NCBI GenBank assembly: GCA_016901395.1
Contig: JAEAMQ010000034.1
Location: forward strand, 1 to 33,236
Direction of reading: 5' to 3'
DNA: 33,236 bases
Source: Prevotella sp.
Lineage (GTDB): Bacteria > Bacteroidota > Bacteroidia > Bacteroidales > Bacteroidaceae
The notes beneath the pieces are model-generated. The model searched no databases. It was not told the origin of the DNA and worked only from the letters and a program-made list of their open reading frames with translations. Every line of letters begins with the position of its first letter. The stretch's first letter is position 1. The position numbers and the translations under genes are program-made. This document shows positions 15,325 through 22,754 of this stretch, piece after piece.

Positions 15325-15356
15325 CAAAGATAAATAGGTTTATAATATAAACCAAA
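15325..15356 (-). promoter_or_regulatory. Promoter of the HTH_34 operon with an embedded 17-bp operator palindrome
   Basis: On the minus strand TTTG (15353-15356) and TATCTTTG (15325-15332) are separated by exactly 20 bases, an ideal Bacteroidota promoter. The perfect palindrome GGTTTATA-A-TATAAACC (15337-15353) fills the spacer and abuts the -33 box, so a bound regulator would block RNA polymerase. A leader of about 140 bases separates it from the first gene. Confidence 0.7.
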
Positions 15357-15426
15357 TTATTTTGTGAATTTCTTTTGGTGTTTATCATTTATTAACAAAA
15401 GGAGAGTCAAGCGGTCATCAAACGAG

Positions 15427-15456
15427 AGCGCCACAGCCTTTGGGGGCCGTGGCGCT
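15427..15456 (-). terminator. Hairpin after the RNase H gene
   Basis: AGCGCCAC and GTGGCGCT pair perfectly, extended inward by GCC/GGC, about 65 bases after the RNase H stop. There is no uninterrupted T-run on the minus strand (CTCGTTTG follows), so termination is plausible rather than certain. Confidence 0.45.
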
Positions 15457-15519
15457 GAGGTAGATTGTTGAATAGATAGTCGATAGGATGATAGAGACAG
15501 GCGGAAGACGGGTGTGGGG

Positions 15520-15993
15520 TTATCTCTTATTGCCGAAATCGGCCGGAATTTCACCCCATTTCTTGGTCTCCCATTTAATAATAGGTGTCTTGGCGGTGTG
15601 GGTGCGGAGCCACTGTTCGGCTCTTGCGATGACCTGATGGAGCTGTTCGGTCTTGGCGTTGTGCTCCAGTTTGGTCTTGCATTGCTTCTTTTTCACCCAG
15701 AGGATGGCGTTGTAGGAGTCTGAGTAGATGACCTTGTCGGTGATGCCCCGTTGCTCCATGAGGGCGAGGGCGTGCACGATGGCGAGAAATTCCCCGATGT
15801 TGTTGGTGCCGTGTACCGGCCCATAGTGGAACACCTGCTGGCCTGTTGCCAGGTCGATACACTGGTATTCCATCGGCCCCGGGTTGCCCGAGCACGCGGC
15901 ATCCACAGCCCATGCTGCCGCCTTCACTTCGAGAGGGAGAGGCAGCACGGTGTCGTTGCGGTAATCAGGGGGATTGACGGGGGATGTGGGCAT
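15520..15993 (-). CDS. Ribonuclease H (RNase HI-type domain)
   Basis: A 157-residue enzyme of the RNase HI fold that cuts RNA in RNA-DNA hybrids. The four catalytic acids fit: Asp31 in VDAACSGNPG, Glu68 in NNIGEFLAI, Asp92 in YSDSYNAI and Asp152 in EIPADFG. It lacks the N-terminal hybrid-binding domain found in some Bacteroidota RNases H. The start at 15993 is 17 bases after the argS stop, so it is co-transcribed with argS. An internal start is possible because the first 20 residues are proline-rich and poorly structured. Confidence 0.85.
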   Translation of the reverse strand: MPTSPVNPPDYRNDTVLPLPLEVKAAAWAVDAACSGNPGPMEYQCIDLATGQQVFHYGPVHGTNNIGEFLAIVHALALMEQRGITDKVIYSDSYNAILWVKKKQCKTKLEHNAKTEQLHQVIARAEQWLRTHTAKTPIIKWETKKWGEIPADFGNKR

Positions 15994-16010
15994 GGGCAGA
16001 AGCGGGCTTA

Positions 16011-17828
16011 TTACATGCGCTCAGGCACCTCTATTCCCAGCAGGGCCATACCGTTTTTGATGGTCTTGGCCACGTTCTGGGCAATGACAAGGCGGGTGAC
16101 TTTCTCCGCATCGGAGTCGGCATTGAGGATGGAATAGTCGTGGTAGAACTGGTTAAACTCCTTCGTCAACTCGTAGCAGTAGTTGGCAATACCTGCCGGA
16201 TTGTAGTTCTCGCCGGCATCTTTCACAGCCACCTTGAACTCATCCATCTTTTGAATGAGGTGGATTTCCTTCTCGTTGAGCGGCATGTGGCTGTCGAGAG
16301 CGGTCGGAATGGCGATGCCCTCTGCCTCTGCCTTACGCATGATGGAGCGGATACGGGCGTGGGTGTATTGTATAAACGGACCCGTGTTGCCATTGAAATC
16401 AATGGACTCCTCGGGGTTGAAGAGCATGTTTTTGCGTGCGTCGACCTTCAGAATGAAGTATTTCAGCGCGCCCAAACCTACGATACGGGCTATCTCGCGC
16501 TTCTCCTCCTCGGTCATATCATGGAACTTTCCGAGCTCGTCGCTGGTCTTGCGGGCATCCTCAATCATCGTTGCGATGAGGTTGTCGGCATCGACCACCG
16601 TTCCCTCACGGCTCTTCATCTTGCCGTTGGGCAGCTCCACCATGCCATAAGAGAAGTGTACCAGGTCCTTGCCCCAGCTGAACCCGAGACGGTCGAGGAG
16701 TATGGAGAGCACCTGGAAATGATAGTTTTGCTCATTGCCCACAACGTAGATCATCTTGTCTATGGGGAAATCCCTGAAGCGAAGATCGGCCGTTCCGATG
16801 TCCTGCGTCATGTAAACGCTGGTGCCATCGGACCGAAGCAACAGCTTTTGGTCCAGTCCTTCGTCTGTAAGGTCTGCCCATACACTGTTATCTTCTTTCC
16901 GGAGGAAGAGCCCTTTGGCGAGTCCTTCCTCTACCTTCTTCTTTCCCTCGAGGTAGGTATTTGATTCATAGTATATCTTGTCGAAGCCCACTCCGAGAGC
17001 CTTGTAGGTCTCGTCGAAACCGGCATACACCCAGTTGTTCATCTTTTCCCACAGCGCACGCACCTCCTTGTCGCCCTGCTCCCACTTCACGAGCATATCA
17101 TGGGCTTCCTTGATGAGCGGTGCTTCGGCCTTGGCTTTGTCCTCGGCCTGATCCTCGGCCATTCCTTCGGCCACGTATTGCGCCTTCAGCTGGGCCACCT
17201 CCTCACGGTAATGCTTGTCGAAAGCCACGTAATAGTCACCGATAAGATGGTCGCCTTTCTTGCCCGTAGACTCCGGCGTGTCGCCGTTTCCCCACTTCTG
17301 CCAGGCCAGCATCGACTTGCAGATGTGGATGCCGCGGTCGTTCACGATATTGGTTTTCACCACTTTGTGACCGTTGGCCTGCATGATTTGCGAGAGGCTC
17401 CAGCCCAGAAGGTTGTTGCGAACGTGTCCTAAGTGGAGGGGTTTGTTGGTGTTGGGCGATGAATATTCTATCATCACGAGCTTGCTGTCGGGGGTGACGG
17501 GTAGCTCGCCGTATGTCGCATTGGCATTGATGTCATTGAGGAGGCTCACCCATGCTTCCGGTGCGATGACCAGATTGAGAAATCCTTTCACCACGTTGTA
17601 GGAAGCCACGGCTTGACAATCGCGCACCAGGGCATCACCAATTTCACGTGCGGTGTCCTCGGGTTTCTTGCGGGAGGTCTTCAAGAAGGGGAAGACCACA
17701 AGGGTAAGATTGCCTTCAAAAGTAGCCTTGGTCTTTTGCAGCTGCACCATTTCGGCAGGCACGTCCTGACCATAGAGTTCCTTGACAGCCTTGAGGACTG
17801 CGCTGGAAATTTCCTTTTCAATGTTCAT
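16011..17828 (-). CDS. argS: Arginyl-tRNA synthetase
   Basis: A 605-residue class I synthetase that charges tRNA(Arg). The N-terminal Add-1 domain recognises the tRNA D-loop (residues 1-110). The HIGH motif is HLGH in NTNKPLHLGHVRNNLLG, and the stretch KMKSREGTVVDADNL is the ArgS counterpart of the KMSKS loop. The C-terminal anticodon-binding domain (DALR type) ends with the family-typical LLGIEVPERM. Length is slightly above the usual 550-600. A TAACTTTG box (minus strand, 17869-17876) 40 bases upstream is the likely -7 element. Confidence 0.97.
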   Translation of the reverse strand: MNIEKEISSAVLKAVKELYGQDVPAEMVQLQKTKATFEGNLTLVVFPFLKTSRKKPEDTAREIGDALVRDCQAVASYNVVKGFLNLVIAPEAWVSLLNDINANATYGELPVTPDSKLVMIEYSSPNTNKPLHLGHVRNNLLGWSLSQIMQANGHKVVKTNIVNDRGIHICKSMLAWQKWGNGDTPESTGKKGDHLIGDYYVAFDKHYREEVAQLKAQYVAEGMAEDQAEDKAKAEAPLIKEAHDMLVKWEQGDKEVRALWEKMNNWVYAGFDETYKALGVGFDKIYYESNTYLEGKKKVEEGLAKGLFLRKEDNSVWADLTDEGLDQKLLLRSDGTSVYMTQDIGTADLRFRDFPIDKMIYVVGNEQNYHFQVLSILLDRLGFSWGKDLVHFSYGMVELPNGKMKSREGTVVDADNLIATMIEDARKTSDELGKFHDMTEEEKREIARIVGLGALKYFILKVDARKNMLFNPEESIDFNGNTGPFIQYTHARIRSIMRKAEAEGIAIPTALDSHMPLNEKEIHLIQKMDEFKVAVKDAGENYNPAGIANYCYELTKEFNQFYHDYSILNADSDAEKVTRLVIAQNVAKTIKNGMALLGIEVPERM

Positions 17829-17868
17829 CGATATACGGGTATAAAATTGTTGTTCTTGAATCGTGTTG

Positions 17869-17876
17869 CAAAGTTA
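17869..17876 (-). promoter_or_regulatory. Candidate -7 box of argS
   Basis: TAACTTTG on the minus strand matches TAnnTTTG and would give a 34-base leader. A TTTG lies only 14 bases upstream, so the -33 element is unclear. Confidence 0.4.
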
Positions 17877-17928
17877 CTAAAAAGATTAGACAAAGCAGGG
17901 GCTTGCATGCGATAATTTTGTGATAATC

Positions 17929-17960
17929 TTTGTGGTATCCATATTATTTCTTTATTTTTG
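17929..17960 (+). promoter_or_regulatory. Promoter of the YitT-family gene
   Basis: TTTG (17929-17932), a 20-base spacer and TATTTTTG (17953-17960) form a complete Bacteroidota promoter. Transcription should begin near 17967, which rules out the TTG at 17958 as a start codon and supports the ATG at 17976. Confidence 0.75.
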
Positions 17961-17975
17961 CACCACATTATTAAT

Positions 17976-18923
17976 ATGGAAACACCAAGAAGAAACAGTA
18001 AAATGATATATCGAACGATACGCGATTATGCCATCCTTACGGTGGCGATGGCTATCGGTGTGATAGGGTTGAACATGTTTTTGCTGCCCAATGAAATCAC
18101 GATGGGAGGCATTGTGGGAATTGCTTCGGTCGTTTATTGGGGCACGAATATACCGGTTCAGGATACCTATTTTGTGCTCAACGCTGTGCTTCTCATCGTT
18201 GCGCTGAAGGTTTTGGGCTGGAAATTCTGCGCCAAGACCATCTATGCGGTGGTGGTGTTTACCATTGGAACCTCGCTGATGCAGCACTTGATGGACCCCC
18301 ATCTCCATCTGCTGGCCGACCAGAAGTTCATGGCTTGCATCGTGGGTGGGGTGTTCATGGGTGCCAGCGTGGGCCTCGGGCTCTCCACCGGAGGCAGCAC
18401 CGGCGGGTCGGATGTTATCGCATCCATCGTCCACAAATACCGTGACGTGTCGCTGGGACATATCATTCTGTTCTGTGATGTGGCTATCATCACGTCGAGT
18501 TACGTCGTGCTGAAAGACTGGGAAAAGGTGCTTTACAGTTATGTGCTGATGTTTGTCATCTCGTTTGTGGTCGACTACATCGTCAATTCACTGCGTCAGA
18601 GCGTGCAGTTCTTCATCATTTCGGACAAGTATCAGGAAATCGGAGAGGCCATCAATAAGATTGCCGACCGAGGCTGTTCGACGCTCAACGGCAACGGTTT
18701 TTACTCGCAAAAGGACATCAAAGTCATCTTCTGTATTGCCAAAAAGAATGAGTCGAGCTTTATCTTCGACCTCATCGATGAGATCGATCCCAACGCTTTC
18801 GTGGCCCAGAGTGCCGTCATCGGTGTATATGGACAGGGCTTTGACCGTGTGAAAGTGAGGAAAAAGATGAAGCTGAAGGATATCAACAAACAACTGGGAA
18901 AGGAATATCATGATGAAGTATAA
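17976..18923 (+). CDS. YitT family membrane protein (DUF161/DUF2179)
   Basis: A 315-residue integral membrane protein. Five or so hydrophobic segments (about 20-190) form the YitT_membrane domain, with the conserved LLPNEITMGGIVGIASV and GLGLSTGGSTGGSDVIA motifs. The C-terminal cytoplasmic DUF2179 domain (about 220-300) contains GNGFYSQKDIKVIFCIAKKNE and DPNAFV, a GlnB-like fold. The function of the family is not settled; transport or sensing at the membrane is likely. The start at 17976 is fixed by the promoter just upstream. The last codons overlap the next gene by 14 bases, so the two are translated together. Confidence 0.9.
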   Translation: METPRRNSKMIYRTIRDYAILTVAMAIGVIGLNMFLLPNEITMGGIVGIASVVYWGTNIPVQDTYFVLNAVLLIVALKVLGWKFCAKTIYAVVVFTIGTSLMQHLMDPHLHLLADQKFMACIVGGVFMGASVGLGLSTGGSTGGSDVIASIVHKYRDVSLGHIILFCDVAIITSSYVVLKDWEKVLYSYVLMFVISFVVDYIVNSLRQSVQFFIISDKYQEIGEAINKIADRGCSTLNGNGFYSQKDIKVIFCIAKKNESSFIFDLIDEIDPNAFVAQSAVIGVYGQGFDRVKVRKKMKLKDINKQLGKEYHDEV

Positions 18924-19866
18924 ATCCCTCGGATGCCTCATGCTGCTGTTGGGGCTGGTGTTGCTCGTGCTGTTGGGCGGCAGTGTGTATATGCTCAACT
19001 ACTCGCTGGTGCCGGCAAACAACTACGGTCGCGACTATAACCTGAAATACCGGCAGCTCTTTGCTGACTACCCCGAGATCCGCCCGTGGGTCGACTCGCT
19101 CCGAAAGGCCCACGCCCTGCGCGATACTTTCATTACCAATGCCGACGGAGAGCGCCATCATGCGTTCCTCATCGCTGCGCCACATCCCACCGGCCGCACT
19201 GCCGTGCTGGTGCATGGCTACACCGATTGCGCCGTTTCGATGCTCCATCTGGGGTACTTTTATCACCACGATCTGGGCTACAACCTGCTGTTGCCCGACC
19301 TCCATGCCCACGGCAAGAGTGAGGGACGGGCAGCACAGATGGGCTGGAAAGACCGCTGGGACGTGCTCCGATGGATTGCCATTGCCGACTCGCTCTACCG
19401 CGACAGCACCGCCCACGCCGAGATAGTGGTACACGGCATCTCGATGGGCGCAGCCACCACGATGGCCGTTGCGGGCGAGAAGACACCCGCCTCCGTGAAG
19501 GCATTTATCGAGGATTGTGGCTATACGTCGGTGTGGGATGAGTTTGCCGATCAGCTCCATGAACAGTTCGGACTGCCTGCTTTCCCCCTGATGTATACCA
19601 CGTCGATGCTCTGTCGTCTGAAATATGGGTGGTCGTTTGGCGAGGCTTCGATGGTGGAGGCCGTGCGCCGTTGTCAGAAACCAATGCTCTTTATCCACGG
19701 CGGTCACGATACTTTTGTGCCCACCCGTATGGTGTTTACCCTATTTCAGGCCAAGCCAGGCCGAAAGTCACTCTATCTGGCCCATGGTTCGATACATGCC
19801 AAGAGTCATCACGATCACAAGGCGGAGTATCAGGAGCGTGTTGTCAGGTTCTTGAACGGCTTGTAA
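18910..19866 (+). CDS. Alpha/beta hydrolase with N-terminal membrane anchor
   Basis: A 318-residue serine hydrolase. Residues 7-30 form one membrane anchor or uncleaved signal. The hydrolase domain has an oxyanion HGYTD block, the nucleophile elbow GISMG (Ser178), the acid in HGGHDTFVP (Asp267) and the base in HGSIHAKSH (His296). It belongs to the broad BAAT/FrsA-like S9 group common in Bacteroidota; the substrate is unknown. The active site probably faces the periplasm. The gene overlaps the YitT gene, and 18910 or 18913 could be the start. Confidence 0.88.
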   Translation: MMKYKSLGCLMLLLGLVLLVLLGGSVYMLNYSLVPANNYGRDYNLKYRQLFADYPEIRPWVDSLRKAHALRDTFITNADGERHHAFLIAAPHPTGRTAVLVHGYTDCAVSMLHLGYFYHHDLGYNLLLPDLHAHGKSEGRAAQMGWKDRWDVLRWIAIADSLYRDSTAHAEIVVHGISMGAATTMAVAGEKTPASVKAFIEDCGYTSVWDEFADQLHEQFGLPAFPLMYTTSMLCRLKYGWSFGEASMVEAVRRCQKPMLFIHGGHDTFVPTRMVFTLFQAKPGRKSLYLAHGSIHAKSHHDHKAEYQERVVRFLNGL

Positions 19867-19959
19867 TGAGAATGTATGGTCATTGGTCCTGTTGGGAGAC
19901 TGTGCTTGCTTTTTTATCTTAGGGGGTAGGCATCATCCGCTCTTGAACGGCCGGATATG

Positions 19960-20022
19960 AAAAAAGGGGCTCCGCTGAGTCCCCAACCTTTTGTTAACCT
20001 TAAATCTAATACTATGAAAAAC
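19960..20022 (-). ncRNA. Predicted small RNA with its own promoter and terminator
   Basis: On the minus strand TTTG (20056-20059), a 19-base spacer and TAAATTTG (20029-20036) make a strong promoter. The transcript of about 60 bases would end in a good intrinsic terminator: GGGG-A-CTC-AGCG-GAG-CCCC followed by six T (19984 back to 19960). No open frame is present in this transcript. Its body contains TTAGATTTAAGGTTAACA, which I believe recurs in Bacteroidales genomes, though this cannot be checked here. It is convergent with the hydrolase gene and divergent from greA. Confidence 0.6.
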
Positions 20023-20028
20023 ACGATG

Positions 20029-20059
20029 CAAATTTAAAATGTTTTGAGTTTTTTTCAAA
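20029..20059 (-). promoter_or_regulatory. Promoter of the predicted small RNA
   Basis: TTTG-19-TAAATTTG on the minus strand, in full agreement with the phylum consensus; the spacer is AT-rich with runs of A. Confidence 0.65.
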
Positions 20060-20139
20060 TATAAAATCATATTATTATCGTGTAACCCCGTGATATTTTG
20101 ATATTTATCAAGGTTATCTGAAAATTGTTGATGAAAAGC

Positions 20140-20170
20140 TTTGCCATATCGAATATAATCCATACCTTTG
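20140..20170 (+). promoter_or_regulatory. Promoter of greA-HIT operon
   Basis: TTTG (20140-20143), a 19-base spacer and TACCTTTG (20163-20170). The predicted start lies near 20177, giving a leader of about 110 bases that contains the long hairpin at 20193-20248. Confidence 0.75.
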
Positions 20171-20192
20171 CAAAAAGACAAAGAAATACATG

Positions 20193-20248
20193 CTTTAGAA
20201 AACAGAATTCCGACATTCAAAGGAATGCCGGAATTCTGTTTTCTAAAG
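20193..20248 (+). promoter_or_regulatory. Long hairpin in the greA leader
   Basis: A perfect 20-bp stem (20193-20212 with 20229-20248) continues, after one mismatch, into CATTC/GAATG with an AAAG loop. It falls completely within the greA leader. Only TTTATGT follows, so it is at best a weak terminator; pausing, attenuation or RNase III-type processing are possible. The greA leader of E. coli also has a terminator-like stem, which makes autoregulation a reasonable idea. Confidence 0.7.
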
Positions 20249-20289
20249 TTTATGTCTAACAAAAAGCATAAACATTAAGAAAGATAACT

Positions 20290-20757
20290 ATGGCTTACAT
20301 GTCACAAGAGGGCTATGACAAACTCGTAGCACAGCTTCACCAACTCGAAGCAATAGAGCGCCCGAAAGCATCTGCGGCTATAGCCGAAGCTGCTGACAAA
20401 GGTGATCTGAGTGAAAATTCTGAGTATGATGCCGCCAAAGAGGCACAAGTGCATCTTGAAAACAAAATCAACGAGCTGAAGATGACGATCGGCCAGGCCA
20501 AGATCGTGGATGTCAGCCGTCTCTCTACGGATGAGGTACAGATCATGTCGAAGGTGGAAATGACCAATCTCGCCACTAAGAAGACAATGACGTATACCAT
20601 TGTGAGCGAGAGCGAGGCTAATTTGAAGGAGAACAAAATCTCTATTCACACACCGATTGCACAGGGTCTGCTTAATAAGAAAGTGGGCGATGTGGCCGAG
20701 GTAAAAGTGCCGCGTGGTACGCTCAAACTACGCATTGAAAGTATCACTATAGATTAA
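20290..20757 (+). CDS. greA: Transcription elongation factor GreA
   Basis: A 155-residue factor that enters the secondary channel of RNA polymerase and triggers transcript cleavage in backtracked complexes. The N-terminal coiled coil (about 5-78) carries the acidic tip DLSENSEYDAAKEAQ, and the C-terminal FKBP-like domain contains SPIAQGLLNKKVG-type sequence (HTPIAQGLLNKKVGDVAEV). Length is normal. It starts an operon with a HIT protein eight bases downstream and has a strong promoter and an unusual leader hairpin. Confidence 0.96.
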   Translation: MAYMSQEGYDKLVAQLHQLEAIERPKASAAIAEAADKGDLSENSEYDAAKEAQVHLENKINELKMTIGQAKIVDVSRLSTDEVQIMSKVEMTNLATKKTMTYTIVSESEANLKENKISIHTPIAQGLLNKKVGDVAEVKVPRGTLKLRIESITID

Positions 20758-20764
20758 AGAGGTT

Positions 20765-21160
20765 ATGGCTACTATTTTCAGTAAGATTGCCGCTGGCGAA
20801 ATTCCCAGCTACAAATGTGCGGAAAGCGATAAGTTTTACGCTTTCCTCGACATCAATCCTGTGGTGAAGGCTCATACGCTGGTCATTCCCCGCAAGGAAG
20901 TGGACTATATCTTTGACATGGACGACGATGAGTTGGCCGAGTTTGAAGTGTTTGCCAAGAAGGTGGCACAGGCTATCCGTGCGGCATTCCCCTGCAAAAA
21001 AGTAGCTCAAGTGGTGCTTGGCCTTGAGGTGAATCACGCTCATATCCATCTTCTCCCCATCAATACCGAGGGCGATGTGGACTTCCACAAGCACGTGAAA
21101 CTCTCCGACGAGGAGATGAAAGAGACGGCAGAGAAGATATGGAAGGAGTTCAAGGGCTAA
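20765..21160 (+). CDS. HIT family protein (HinT-like nucleotide hydrolase)
   Basis: A 131-residue histidine-triad protein. The N-terminal FSKIAAGEIPSYKCAES block and the active-site triad HAHIHLLP (His91, 93, 95) are typical of the HinT branch, which hydrolyses purine nucleoside phosphoramidates and aminoacyl-adenylates. Length is normal. It follows greA by eight bases, an arrangement also frequent in other Bacteroidota. Confidence 0.93.
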   Translation: MATIFSKIAAGEIPSYKCAESDKFYAFLDINPVVKAHTLVIPRKEVDYIFDMDDDELAEFEVFAKKVAQAIRAAFPCKKVAQVVLGLEVNHAHIHLLPINTEGDVDFHKHVKLSDEEMKETAEKIWKEFKG

Positions 21161-21187
21161 CCAAATAAAGGCTTTCCTCAAGCAACC

Positions 21188-21475
21188 AAGGCCTCCCCAA
21201 GCCCCTCCAAAGGAGGGGGTGTTGGAAAAGTACCGTAGGAATTTATCTATAATTCTTTCTTACCACATATACAATTTCCTATCAAGATGGGGTCAAAAAG
21301 AAACCGCAGGAAAGAGGGCTATGAGTTTTTCAAAGTAGGTAGATAATATTTTCAATGGAATGGTTAAGAAACAATTCCGCAGGAAAGAAAGTCTATAGGT
21401 TTGAAAAACTCATAGCCCTCTTTCCTGCGGTACTATTTATACATCCCCTCTTTTGGAGGGGCTTGGGGAGGCCCT
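21188..21475. repeat. MITE-like nested inverted-repeat element
   Basis: Outer inverted repeats of about 34 bases (21188-21221 and 21442-21475, three differences) contain the AGGCCTCCCCAAGCCCCTCC core. Inner repeats are a perfect 32-base pair (21303-21334 and 21400-21431) starting ACCGCAGGAAAGAGGGC. A third, decayed copy of the inner sequence lies at 21377-21397, and ACCGTAGGAA occurs at 21232-21241. No open frame spans it. The element fills the gap between two convergent genes and may serve as a terminator. No transposase or clear target-site duplication was found. Confidence 0.65.
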
Positions 21476-21498
21476 AAGTGCTTGGGGATATTTTCTCT

Positions 21499-22599
21499 CT
21501 ACACAAACCTTTCCCCCTTCTTCAGTTGCACCTCGCTCACATACTTGCGAACGAGAGCAGAAGAGTCTTCTTTCTTACAGATGAGAAGCACGTTGTCCTT
21601 CTCGGCAACAATGAAACCTTCGAGACCATCGATAATTCCTAACTTCCCTTTGGGTAGTTTGATGACATTGCCGCGGCTGTTTTCCATCATCACATCGGAG
21701 TCGATGACCACATTGTCGTCGTTGTTTTTAGGTAAGGCCTCATAGATGCCGTGCCACGTTCCGATGTCTGCCCAGCCAAAACTACATTTCATCACACACA
21801 CGTCCTCGGCCCCGTCGAGCAGCCCAGACTCCAACGACATGTTGGGATATAGCGGGAAATGCTCTTGCACGAAGGCTTCTTCCTGCTCTGCCGTAGCGTA
21901 ATAGTTCACGTCATCGAGCTTGCGCAGCACAAAGGGAAGAATGCCGCAGAACCGGTCCCACAGGTGTTTTACGCTTGAGAGAAACAGTCCTGTGTTCCAG
22001 AGAAACTCCCCACTCTCCATAAACATCGTAGCAAACTCGCGATTAGGCTTCTCGGTAAAGGTTTTCACCGAATAGACATTGCTTTCCAAGGGCTCCTCCA
22101 TCTGGATATATCCGTATCCGGGTTCAGGGCGCGTGGGTTTGATACCCATGGTGAGCAGGGTCTCGTGGGTTGACACAAACTGCAGTCCGTCGAGCACATT
22201 CTGTCGAAAAACATCATCGTTGATGACCAATTGGTCAGACGGAACGGCAATGATACATGCATCGGGATTGAGATGTGAGATGCGGTGGGTGGCCCAGGCG
22301 ATACTCGGTGCAGTGTTACGGTGGATAGGTTCGGCCATGATGCGTGTCCGAGGAATTTCCGGCAACTGCTCCATCACAATATCCACATAGTCGACATTGG
22401 TGTTGATGAAGATGTGGTCTGTGGGGATAACCTTAGACATCCGGTCATAGGTGCGCTGTAATAAGGTGCGCCCGGTACCGAAGAAATCAATAAACTGTTT
22501 GGGAAAACTCTCTCGGCTGCATGGCCACAAGCGGCGGCCTTTGCCCCCGGCAAGTATTAGACAATAAAAGTTGTCGTTTTTTGTCATCTTACGAAGCAT
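21499..22599 (-). CDS. manC: Mannose-1-phosphate guanylyltransferase
   Basis: A 366-residue nucleotidyltransferase that makes GDP-mannose from mannose-1-phosphate and GTP for glycan and capsule synthesis. The N-terminal signature LILAGGKGRRLWPCSRESFP with KQF is the pyrophosphorylase loop, and further motifs include TEKPN and a left-handed beta region (SFGWADIGTWHGIYEAL). It lacks the C-terminal isomerase domain of bifunctional ManC, so it is the monofunctional form. The start may be at 22599 or at the second Met (22587). It converges with the HIT gene across the MITE-like element. Confidence 0.92.
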   Translation of the reverse strand: MLRKMTKNDNFYCLILAGGKGRRLWPCSRESFPKQFIDFFGTGRTLLQRTYDRMSKVIPTDHIFINTNVDYVDIVMEQLPEIPRTRIMAEPIHRNTAPSIAWATHRISHLNPDACIIAVPSDQLVINDDVFRQNVLDGLQFVSTHETLLTMGIKPTRPEPGYGYIQMEEPLESNVYSVKTFTEKPNREFATMFMESGEFLWNTGLFLSSVKHLWDRFCGILPFVLRKLDDVNYYATAEQEEAFVQEHFPLYPNMSLESGLLDGAEDVCVMKCSFGWADIGTWHGIYEALPKNNDDNVVIDSDVMMENSRGNVIKLPKGKLGIIDGLEGFIVAEKDNVLLICKKEDSSALVRKYVSEVQLKKGERFV

Positions 22600-22710
22600 A
22601 GATTTAAAACGTCAACTAAATTACGATTAAAAAACGAAAAATAAAGCGTTTTTGTGCGTTTTTTCCGTAATTTTTCAAATATCCAACCTTTTTTGTCTTT
22701 TTACTTCCCC

Positions 22711-22736
22711 ACCTTGGTGGATTTTACTAACTTTGC
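22711..22736 (+). promoter_or_regulatory. Promoter region of the pyridoxamine kinase gene
   Basis: TAACTTTG (22729-22736) fits the -7 consensus. The perfect inverted repeat CCACC-TT-GGTGG just upstream overlaps where the spacer and -33 box should be, and no TTTG is found there, so control by a bound protein is possible. Confidence 0.4.
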
Positions 22737-22754
22737 AGACACTACGATTGCGCA

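Noticed and set aside
17958..17975. TTG start for the YitT protein
   Set aside because: The codon lies inside the -7 box of the gene's own promoter and would be upstream of the transcript start.
20017..20040. Seven-codon leader peptide on the plus strand
   Set aside because: The short frame lies opposite the predicted small RNA and its promoter, with no plus-strand promoter before it.
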